Assembly (NCBI GenBank): GCA_026125925.1
Contig: JAHCKF010000150.1
Span: forward strand, 1-7,890
DNA from: Pseudolabrys sp.
GTDB lineage: Bacteria > Pseudomonadota > Alphaproteobacteria > Rhizobiales > Xanthobacteraceae
Direction: 5' to 3'
DNA: 7,890 bases
Shown here: positions 1-5,383 of the stretch, in pieces
How positions within the stretch are numbered: position 1 is the first letter of the stretch
Layout: every line of letters starts with the position of its first letter
Made by a program: the position numbers and the translations under genes
The notes under the pieces: model-generated
Database searches by the model: none
Told to the model about the DNA's origin: nothing
What the model saw: the letters and a program-made list of their open reading frames with translations, nothing else

Positions 1-17
1 GGCCGCAAGGCGAGCAT
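1..17 (-). CDS. Possible 5' end of a further minus-strand gene (cut by window edge)
   Basis: An ATG at 17-15 on the minus strand is preceded by a GGGAGG ribosome-binding site (plus positions 25-30) at normal spacing and stays open to the window edge, giving only M-L-A-L-R. It lies 51 bases downstream of the stop of the secreted-protein gene on the same strand, so it could be the next gene of that transcript. Only five codons are visible, so no product can be named and a chance start is quite possible. Confidence 0.3.
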
Positions 18-68
18 CGGCGATCCTCCCGTCATCTTTTTGTTTAGCGTAGCAACAACGCCGCCGCG

Positions 69-1055
69 TCACCTCAGCGGCGTCACCGTGATGGTCTTCT
101 TCTCGGTCTTGCTCATGACCTGGCCCATCAGCCGGGCCGAGGTGAACGAGCGATCGTCGATATTGCGCGTCATGCCGCCTTCAACGCTGATCACCGATTC
201 CGATTCGATCTCGAAGGCGATGTCCTTCATCTGCTTGAGCACCTCCGGCGTCAGCACCTTGTTGTCGGCCGCCGCCGCCAGCTTCTCGGACAGCGCCAGC
301 GTCACGGCCTTCATGCTGGCCGGATCGAATTTGCGCTTGCGGATGTAGCGCGCCGTGCCCGCGGCGCCGTCGAAGGATTCCAGCCGCGTCTCCAGCGTCG
401 AATTGATGGCGCCGCCGAGCGGAGTGGAAATCGGCTCGTCGGCGCGCTTCACCGTGCCGGGCGCGAGCCCGGTGCCCTGCCCGGCCGCCAACGTCGCAAG
501 ATCCTCCATATAGACGGGCGCCGCCTGCGGTCCTTCGACATTGAGCAGGCCGCTCATCATCTGCCGGACGAAATCGGCAAGCTTGGGGTTCTTGTCGAAA
601 GCCTGCGCCATGCTGGCGATGACGGCGCGCATGCTGGTCTTGACCTCGTCGAGATTGTCGACCGCCACCGGCTTGCCCGCGGCATCGACTCGGCCGCGTA
701 TCACGATGTCCTTCATCGACGAGAACGCCATCTCGACGATCTGCCGCCCCGGCGCATTGCCGGTCATCTTGATGTCACGCGTGACATAGCTGACGCGGTA
801 GCCGCCGGGCAATTTCTCTTCGACGGTGAATTCGGTGCGGCTGACGATCTGCGCCGTGATGCGCTCGCCGCCGGGCCGGTTTTCCTCGCTGTCGGTTTTC
901 GACAGCACCGACCAGGCGCTGCCGACCGGTGGATTGTACGGCGGCTCCGTCCAGGTCTTCCCTGAGGTCTGCGCCAGCGCCGGCGCGGCAACAGCGGCAA
1001 CGGCGCAAAGCACGATCGCGGCCAGCGCCGGCCGCATTATTCCCAATCCGGTCAT
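69..1055 (-). CDS. Secreted (periplasmic) protein of unknown function
   Basis: This 328-residue protein has a clear Sec signal peptide: a short basic start, a hydrophobic Ala/Val/Leu stretch at about residues 9-24, and a likely signal peptidase I site after P-A-L-A (residue 28). The mature part mixes predicted beta-type and amphipathic segments with no membrane helix and no cysteine, so it is probably soluble in the periplasm. I do not recognise a family or catalytic motif, and a ligand- or lipid-binding role cannot be shown. The ATG at 1055 is chosen because GAGGGG (plus 1060-1065) sits just upstream; an in-frame ATG at 1037 would also leave a signal peptide. The frame is open further upstream to 1211, but that part is arginine-rich and overlaps the regulator gene. 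It follows the XRE regulator on the same strand after 115 bases, a gap that may hold its own promoter. The end has no convincing terminator. Confidence 0.85.
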   Translation of the reverse strand: MTGLGIMRPALAAIVLCAVAAVAAPALAQTSGKTWTEPPYNPPVGSAWSVLSKTDSEENRPGGERITAQIVSRTEFTVEEKLPGGYRVSYVTRDIKMTGNAPGRQIVEMAFSSMKDIVIRGRVDAAGKPVAVDNLDEVKTSMRAVIASMAQAFDKNPKLADFVRQMMSGLLNVEGPQAAPVYMEDLATLAAGQGTGLAPGTVKRADEPISTPLGGAINSTLETRLESFDGAAGTARYIRKRKFDPASMKAVTLALSEKLAAAADNKVLTPEVLKQMKDIAFEIESESVISVEGGMTRNIDDRSFTSARLMGQVMSKTEKKTITVTPLR

Positions 1056-1059
1056 GTCG

Positions 1060-1065
1060 CCCCTC
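1060..1065 (-). promoter_or_regulatory. Ribosome binding site of the secreted-protein gene
   Basis: The minus strand reads GAGGGG four bases before the ATG at 1055. It decides the start between the ATG at 1055 and the internal ATG at 1037, and against the upstream extension of the frame. Confidence 0.6.
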
Positions 1066-1170
1066 GCAATATCCAATTTGAAATAAAAGACGCCAACCCG
1101 CAGGCGGCCTCGCGGCGGCAGCCCGCTGTTTATACCACGCCGACGGCCGCTGCGGCGAGCCGGCCGATCT

Positions 1171-1974
1171 CTATAGTTCCGCCAGCGCCCGCATGGCCGC
1201 CGCTGTCGCATCGTCGGCCGGAAAGAACGACTCGATCGCGAGTTCCGACAGCGTCACATCGACTGGCGTGCCGAGCACGGTGGTGGTGGAGAAGAACGAC
1301 AACACGCCGTTCGGCGTCTGCAATTGCAGCGGCACCACGAAGCCGCCGTAGCGGTCACCCGCCGGCCTGGTGCGGCTGATGCCCGCCGGATAGGCCTTCA
1401 ATTCTTCGAGCAGCGCGGCGAGCCGCTCGTCGCCGGTGACGCCGATCTGATGGCGCAGCCGCTCGAGGATATGCGTGCGCCATTCCGGCAGATTGGCGAT
1501 GCGCGGCGCCAGTCCCGCCGGATGCAGGCTGAGCCGCAATACGTTCACCGGCGGCTCGATGAGATGCGCGGCGACGCCCGCAAGCAGCGGCGCCAGCACG
1601 CGGTTGGCGCTGACCATGGTCCAGTGCCGGTCGATCGCCAGCGCCGGATAAGGTTCGTGGCCCTTGAGGATCAGTTCGATGGCTTCGCGCGCGTGCTTCA
1701 CCGCCGGATCGTGCAGCGGCCGCTGCGGAAACACCGGGGCAAAGCCGGCCGCCAGCAACAGCGTGTTGCGCTCGCGTAGTGGGACGTCGAGGCGGTCGCA
1801 CAGATTGAGCACCATGTCGCGCGAGGGCTGCGCCTTGCCGGTTTCGAGAAAGCTCAGATGCCGCGCCGAAATCTCGGCCTCGAGCGCGAGGTCGAGCTGT
1901 GTCATGCGGCGGCGCTGCCGCCATTCGCGGATATGGCTGCCGACGTCGCGGGGCTGGGTGTCGATGTTTGTCAT
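1171..1974 (-). CDS. XRE-family transcriptional regulator with MmyB-like ligand-binding domain
   Basis: This 267-residue protein is a DNA-binding regulator. Residues about 12-70 form an XRE/Cro-type helix-turn-helix with the usual M-T-Q recognition region and the S-F-L-E-T-G-K-A-Q-P-S stretch that follows the recognition helix. Residues about 105-260 match the MmyB-like ligand-binding domain: N-V-L-R-L at 144-148, H-P-x-G-L-A-P at 151-157, E-W-R at 164-166 and a C-terminal E-S-F-F-P. The length is normal for the family. The ATG at 1974 has AGGA (plus 1982-1985) at good spacing. It diverges from the NTF2-like gene at 2102, and a palindrome lies between them. Regulators of this class often control a divergent neighbour and themselves in response to a small molecule, so this one probably represses the NTF2-like gene. 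The ligand cannot be told from the sequence. Confidence 0.92.
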   Translation of the reverse strand: MTNIDTQPRDVGSHIREWRQRRRMTQLDLALEAEISARHLSFLETGKAQPSRDMVLNLCDRLDVPLRERNTLLLAAGFAPVFPQRPLHDPAVKHAREAIELILKGHEPYPALAIDRHWTMVSANRVLAPLLAGVAAHLIEPPVNVLRLSLHPAGLAPRIANLPEWRTHILERLRHQIGVTGDERLAALLEELKAYPAGISRTRPAGDRYGGFVVPLQLQTPNGVLSFFSTTTVLGTPVDVTLSELAIESFFPADDATAAAMRALAEL

Positions 1975-2005
1975 GGTGAAATCCTAGCGGCCGACCTGCG
2001 GCGGT

Positions 2006-2028
2006 TCCATGACCTCCGAGGTAATCGA
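2006..2028. promoter_or_regulatory. Palindromic operator candidate between regulator and NTF2-like gene
   Basis: The core ACCTCCGAGGT (2012-2022) is a perfect 5+1+5 inverted repeat. Extending outwards about the centre at 2017 gives 9 matching pairs of 11, with T-C, A-T and ACCTC on the left mirrored by GAGGT, A-T and G-A on the right. It lies 32 bases upstream of the regulator start and 74 bases upstream of the NTF2-like start, where one dimer of the XRE regulator could control both divergent promoters. The symmetry is seen directly; its use as an operator is inference. Confidence 0.55.
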
Positions 2029-2087
2029 CCCGCGGCTCGCCGCCGCGCACAAAGGCGGCACACCCGGCGCGCCGCCGGGCCGCAACC

Positions 2088-2094
2088 AAGGAGA
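2088..2094 (+). promoter_or_regulatory. Ribosome binding site of the NTF2-like gene
   Basis: AAGGAGA lies 7 bases before the ATG at 2102. It sets the start there rather than at the in-frame ATG at 2009, which falls inside the operator palindrome. Confidence 0.8.
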
Positions 2095-2101
2095 CGACAC
2101 C

Positions 2102-2488
2102 ATGACTGCCCCCGACACCACCGCCGTCACCGCTCTGGTCGATCGCTACATCGCGTTGTGGAACGAGACCGACGCCTCGCGCCGCCAAGCCCTGATCGCG
2201 CTGACCTTCGCGTCGGACGCGCGCTATCTCGACCCGGTGCTCGCCGGCGACGGCCACGACGGCATCGACGCCATGGTCGGCGCCGTGCACGCCAAGTATC
2301 CCGGCTACAAGTTCAGCCGCACCAGCGACGTGAACGCCCACCACGACCGCGCGCTGTTCAACTGGCAGCTCGGGCCGGACAACGGTCCGGTCTTCGTCAA
2401 GGGCATCGACGTCGCCGTGGTCACCGCGGACGGCCGGCTCAAGCAGATCGACGGCTTCTTCACCGAACTCAACGCGCCGCAGCAGTAA
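2102..2488 (+). CDS. NTF2-like / SnoaL-like small protein
   Basis: This 128-residue protein fits the NTF2-like cone-shaped fold used by SnoaL-type cyclases, ketosteroid isomerases and many small-molecule-binding proteins. Visible family traits are an N-terminal helix with Y-x-x-x-W (Y16, W20), a region of the form F-x-x-D-A-R-Y-L-D-P (36-45), a following G-x-x-G-I-D-A-M helix (51-58), the F-x-W strand (86-88), and a closing G-R-L-x-Q-I-D-G-F-F strand (111-120). There is no signal peptide or membrane helix, so it is cytoplasmic. The length is normal. It is divergent from the MmyB-like XRE regulator and ends in its own terminator, so it is probably a single-gene transcript under that regulator. 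The substrate is unknown; a binding or cyclase/isomerase-like role on a small hydrophobic molecule is the most one can infer from the fold. Confidence 0.9.
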   Translation: MTAPDTTAVTALVDRYIALWNETDASRRQALIALTFASDARYLDPVLAGDGHDGIDAMVGAVHAKYPGYKFSRTSDVNAHHDRALFNWQLGPDNGPVFVKGIDVAVVTADGRLKQIDGFFTELNAPQQ

Positions 2489-2503
2489 AATGGGCGACGC
2501 CGC

Positions 2504-2537
2504 CCGCCCGGCCCTCGCGGCCGGGCGGCGCATTTTT
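2504..2537 (+). terminator. Rho-independent terminator of the NTF2-like gene
   Basis: A 10-bp perfect GC stem (2504-2513 with 2519-2528) closes a five-base loop and is followed within four bases by TTTTT (2533-2537). It starts 15 bases after the NTF2-like stop and separates that gene from the ABC exporter. Confidence 0.85.
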
Positions 2538-2562
2538 CGGTGCATCGCGCCGGCGCGCCGCC

Positions 2563-2591
2563 TTGGTGCGGACACGAAGCGCTACTATCTG
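2563..2591 (+). promoter_or_regulatory. Weak promoter candidate for the ABC exporter
   Basis: TTGGTG (2563-2568) and TATCTG (2586-2591) are 17 bases apart, about 75 bases before the ABC exporter start and just after the terminator of the previous gene. Each box matches the sigma-70 consensus at only three positions, so position and spacing support it more than sequence does. Confidence 0.25.
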
Positions 2592-2664
2592 ATCAAGATT
2601 CCCATAGTCAGCGGGCCCGCGTGCCGTTTCGGCGCGACGGCCCTTTGCGCATTGAGCACGGCCG

Positions 2665-4512
2665 ATGTTCGCCCGTTTCGAAAAAGTCCTCACCCCGACC
2701 GCCACCACCGGCGAGCAGGCGCCGCCGCCCGGGCTGATCGCGTTCTATTGGCACTTCGTGCGCCAGGCGAAGGCGCTGTTCATCGCGCTGTTCGCCATCG
2801 GCTTCGTCGTCGCCATGCTCGACATTCTGATCCCGGTGTTCATCGGCCGCGTCGTCACTTTGGTGTCGAAATCCGACCCGGCGACCTTGTTCGCCGAGCA
2901 CTGGATGATGCTGGCCGGTATGGCGCTGGTGCTGGTCGTGATCCGGCCGCTGGTGTTCACGTCGCAGCACCTCGTCATGAACCAGGCCATCGCCGCCAAC
3001 GTCTCGAATCGTATCCGTTGGCAGAACCACTGGCACGTGGCGCGGCAGTCCTGGGCCTTCTTCCAGAACGATTTCGCCGGCCGCATCGCCACGCGCGTCA
3101 TGCAGACCGGCCCGGCGATCCGCGAAAGCCTCGTTTCGATGCTCACGGCCGTGTGGTTCATCATGATCTATGGCACCAGCGCCATCTTGCTGCTGGCCTC
3201 GGCCAATCTTTGGCTGGCGGTGCCGGTGCTGTTGTGGTTTGCCGGCTATGTGGCGATGCTGCGCTATTTCGTGCCGCGCATGCGCGACGGCTCCAAGGTG
3301 ATGTCGGAGACGCGCTCGCTGCTCACCGGCCGCATCGTCGATACCTACACCAACATCGTCACGGTGAAGCTCTTCGCCCGCGCCCGCGACGAGGACGCCT
3401 ATGTGCGCGACGCGCTCGACATGCACACCGGGCGTTTCCACGCGCAATTGCGGCTCAACACCAAGTTCGCGATGACGCTCTCGACGCTGAACGCGCTCTT
3501 GATCACGCTGACCGGCGCCTTCGCGCTGGTGTTGTGGCGGCAGGGCCATGTCGAGGTCGGCGTCGTCGCCATGGCGCTGCCGATGACGATGCAGATTGTC
3601 TCGGCGTCCGGCTGGGTGGCGTGGCAGATCACCGGCATCTTCGAGAACATCGGCGTCGTGCAGGAAGGCATGATGACCATCGCGCAGCCGATCGCGCTGC
3701 CCGACGACGAAGACGCACGCGAAATCGAAATCACGAAAGGCGACATCGCCTTCGACAACATCCGCTTCGGCTATGGCCGCGAGGCCGGCCTGATCGACGG
3801 GCTCAATCTCCATGTGAAGGCCGGCGAGAAGATCGGCCTGGTCGGCCGCTCCGGCGCCGGCAAGTCCACTTTGGTCAATTTGCTGCTGCGCTTCTTCGAT
3901 CTCGAAGGCGGCCGCATTCTGATCGACGGCCAGGACATCGCCACGGTGACGCAGGAGAGCCTGCGCACGCAGATCTCGGTGGTGACCCAGGACACCTCGC
4001 TGCTGCACCGCTCGATCCGCGACAACATCCGCTACGGCCGGCCCGACGCCACCGAGGCGGAGATTCGCGCCGCCGCGGCGATGGCGCATGCCGACGAATT
4101 CATCGACACTTTGGAGGACTGGAAGGGCCGGCGCGGCTACGACGCCCATGTCGGCGAGCGCGGCGTCAAGCTGTCCGGCGGCCAGCGCCAGCGCATCGCC
4201 ATTGCCCGCGTCATCCTCAAGGACGCGCCGGTGCTGATCCTCGACGAGGCGACCTCGGCGCTCGACAGCGAAGTCGAAAGCGCGATCCAGTCGAGCCTCG
4301 GCGTGCTGATGCGCGGCAAGACGGTGATCGCCATCGCCCACCGGCTCTCGACCATCGCGCAGATGGACCGGCTGATCGTGCTCGACCACGGCCGGATCGT
4401 CGAAGAAGGCACGCATGACGAATTGCTGCGCGCCGGCGGCCACTACGCGGCGCTGTGGCGGCACCAGTCCGGCGGCTTCCTCGACCCGGCCGACCAGCAG
4501 GCGGCGGAGTAA
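2665..4512 (+). CDS. ABC exporter, fused membrane and ATPase half-transporter
   Basis: This 615-residue protein is a complete type I ABC exporter half-transporter that should work as a dimer in the inner membrane. Residues about 25-330 are the six-helix membrane domain, with hydrophobic segments near 36-60, 78-98, 157-180, 181-200, 268-292 and 295-318. The ATPase domain follows with every key motif intact: Walker A G-R-S-G-A-G-K-S-T (394-402, Lys400), Q-loop Gln442, signature L-S-G-G-Q (503-507), Walker B V-L-I-L-D-E (523-528, Glu528), D-loop S-A-L-D (531-534) and switch His559. The layout is MsbA/ATM1-like, but the substrate is unknown; no peptidase or cyclic-nucleotide domain is attached. 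The ATG at 2665 has only a weak GAG-type ribosome site (around 2654-2656). It sits alone between the terminator at 2504-2537 and the small-protein/dsbB unit 69 bases downstream. Confidence 0.93.
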   Translation: MFARFEKVLTPTATTGEQAPPPGLIAFYWHFVRQAKALFIALFAIGFVVAMLDILIPVFIGRVVTLVSKSDPATLFAEHWMMLAGMALVLVVIRPLVFTSQHLVMNQAIAANVSNRIRWQNHWHVARQSWAFFQNDFAGRIATRVMQTGPAIRESLVSMLTAVWFIMIYGTSAILLLASANLWLAVPVLLWFAGYVAMLRYFVPRMRDGSKVMSETRSLLTGRIVDTYTNIVTVKLFARARDEDAYVRDALDMHTGRFHAQLRLNTKFAMTLSTLNALLITLTGAFALVLWRQGHVEVGVVAMALPMTMQIVSASGWVAWQITGIFENIGVVQEGMMTIAQPIALPDDEDAREIEITKGDIAFDNIRFGYGREAGLIDGLNLHVKAGEKIGLVGRSGAGKSTLVNLLLRFFDLEGGRILIDGQDIATVTQESLRTQISVVTQDTSLLHRSIRDNIRYGRPDATEAEIRAAAAMAHADEFIDTLEDWKGRRGYDAHVGERGVKLSGGQRQRIAIARVILKDAPVLILDEATSALDSEVESAIQSSLGVLMRGKTVIAIAHRLSTIAQMDRLIVLDHGRIVEEGTHDELLRAGGHYAALWRHQSGGFLDPADQQAAE

Positions 4513-4549
4513 AGCGCTCGCAATCCCGCACGCCACTCGCGAAATAGGC

Positions 4550-4555
4550 TATCAT
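4550..4555 (+). promoter_or_regulatory. Possible -10 element before the small-protein/dsbB unit
   Basis: TATCAT in the 69-base gap matches TATAAT at five of six positions and lies 26 bases before the small-protein start. I see no good -35 box at 15-19 bases upstream, so the unit may instead be read through from the ABC exporter. Confidence 0.2.
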
Positions 4556-4565
4556 CGCCGCCGCC

Positions 4566-4573
4566 AAGGGGGG
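4566..4573 (+). promoter_or_regulatory. Ribosome binding site of the small membrane protein gene
   Basis: AAGGGGGG lies 8 bases before the ATG at 4582 and 11 before a second adjacent ATG at 4585. It supports translation of a gene that would otherwise be easily dismissed for its length. Confidence 0.65.
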
Positions 4574-4581
4574 CCTTCGCA

Positions 4582-4788
4582 ATGATGACCGCTGTTTTCA
4601 CGACCATGTTTCTGGCGCTGCTGGCCTTGTGGCTCGGCCGCGGCGCCATCGCCGTCGGCATTCTCGCCGTCAGCCTGGCGCTGTCGGTCTGGCTCTTCCT
4701 CTTTGAAATCTACAGCCCGGACTACGGCTTCCGCATGCCGTGGCTGCAGACCGAACGCGCGGCGCCGGCCGCCGCGCCGGAGGCCTGA
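4582..4788 (+). CDS. Small two-helix membrane protein upstream of dsbB (DUF5993-like)
   Basis: This 68-residue protein has two hydrophobic segments (about 5-18 and 22-41) separated by a short G-R-G turn, then a conserved-looking tail with Y-S-P-D-Y-G-F-R-M-P-W-L (44-55) and an Ala/Pro-rich end. Its size, topology and place directly before a dsbB-type gene recall the DUF5993 small membrane proteins, an assignment made from memory of that family and not proven. Its stop is only three bases before the dsbB start, and the ribosome site of dsbB (GGAGG, 4779-4783) lies inside its coding end, so the two are very likely co-translated. An accessory or stabilising partner of the DsbB protein is the natural inference. 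It has no cysteine, so it cannot itself carry disulfides. Confidence 0.8.
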   Translation: MMTAVFTTMFLALLALWLGRGAIAVGILAVSLALSVWLFLFEIYSPDYGFRMPWLQTERAAPAAAPEA

Positions 4789-4791
4789 GCC

Positions 4792-5376
4792 ATGGACAGC
4801 GCCTCCTCGGCCCGCACGCTCGGCCTGTTCGGCCACCTTTATCTGGTGGCGATGCTGGTGACGATCGCCGGCATCCTGACCGCCGCCATGGTCATGCAAT
4901 ACGCCTTCGGCGAACTGCCTTGCCCGCTGTGCCTGCTGCAGCGCGTGGCGCTGTTCGGCGTCGGCTTCGCCGTCATCCTCGGCCTGCGCCACGGCGACAG
5001 CGCGCGCACCACCGGGCTTGGCCTGCTCATCTCGATCTTCCTGCTGATCATCGCCGTCCGGCAGACCTTGCTCGACATCTACCCGCGGCCCGGCCACGAA
5101 TATATCGGCAGCGCCGTGCTCGGCCTGCACATGCCGGTGTGGTCGGTGCTGATCGCGGTGGCGCTGATCGCCGGCTACGCGCTCAAGCTCACCGTGTTCG
5201 GCGACAGCGAGCACCGGCCGCATCTGGCCGCCTATCCGGCGCTGAAGCGCGTGGCGACGGCGGCGTCGGTCTATGTCGTCGTGCTGTGCGCCATCAATCT
5301 CGGCTCGGTGGTCGTGCAATGCGGCCTCGAACAGTGCCACACCGACCGTTACCTGTTGCTGGAGAAGATGCGCTAG
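4792..5376 (+). CDS. DsbB-family disulfide bond formation protein, five-helix variant
   Basis: This 194-residue inner-membrane thiol oxidase passes electrons from a periplasmic DsbA-like protein to quinone. The first periplasmic loop has C-P-L-C (Cys44, Cys47) followed by L-L-Q-R-V-A-L-F-G; Arg51 matches the quinone-binding Arg48 of E. coli DsbB (Cys41/Cys44). G-L-H-M-P-V-W (111-117) is the family motif leading into helix 4. Helices lie near 14-36, 50-66, 74-95, 113-135 and 155-175. The second periplasmic loop (about 96-112) has no cysteine, unlike E. coli Cys104/Cys130. Instead a fifth helix brings the C terminus to the periplasm with C-G-L-E-Q-C (Cys177, Cys182), which probably replaces the shuttle pair. 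The ATG at 4792 has GGAGG eight bases upstream and starts three bases after the small membrane protein. The gene converges on the broken PAS-GGDEF gene with seven bases between stops. Some would name it dsbB, but the cysteine layout is non-classical. Confidence 0.9.
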   Translation: MDSASSARTLGLFGHLYLVAMLVTIAGILTAAMVMQYAFGELPCPLCLLQRVALFGVGFAVILGLRHGDSARTTGLGLLISIFLLIIAVRQTLLDIYPRPGHEYIGSAVLGLHMPVWSVLIAVALIAGYALKLTVFGDSEHRPHLAAYPALKRVATAASVYVVVLCAINLGSVVVQCGLEQCHTDRYLLLEKMR

Positions 5377-5383
5377 GCGCGCC

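Noticed and set aside
50..85. Hairpin ACGCCGC / GCGGCGT spanning the stop of the secreted-protein gene, as a terminator
   Set aside because: It overlaps the stop codon and is followed only by GTTGTTGC, without a proper T-tract.
2063..2079. CCCGGC-N5-GCCGGG hairpin in the leader of the NTF2-like gene
   Set aside because: Short GC hairpins are common at this base composition, and no T-tract or riboswitch-like arrangement accompanies it.
2009..2101. Upstream in-frame ATG that would lengthen the NTF2-like protein by 31 residues
   Set aside because: It lies inside the operator palindrome and has no ribosome site. The ATG at 2102 has AAGGAGA at ideal spacing and begins where the family fold begins.
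2857..4113. Three Thr-Leu pairs in the ABC exporter written with the uncommon codons ACT-TTG (2857, 3868, 4108)
   Set aside because: Other Thr-Leu pairs in the same gene use ACC-TTG or ACG-CTG; three cases are too few to call a signal.
2608..4536. A very long open frame on the minus strand opposite the ABC exporter, and another on the plus strand at 2490-4418
   Set aside because: Both lie over an ABC exporter with every motif intact. Their products are rich in His/Arg/Asp and low in complexity, as expected for shadow frames in GC-rich DNA.
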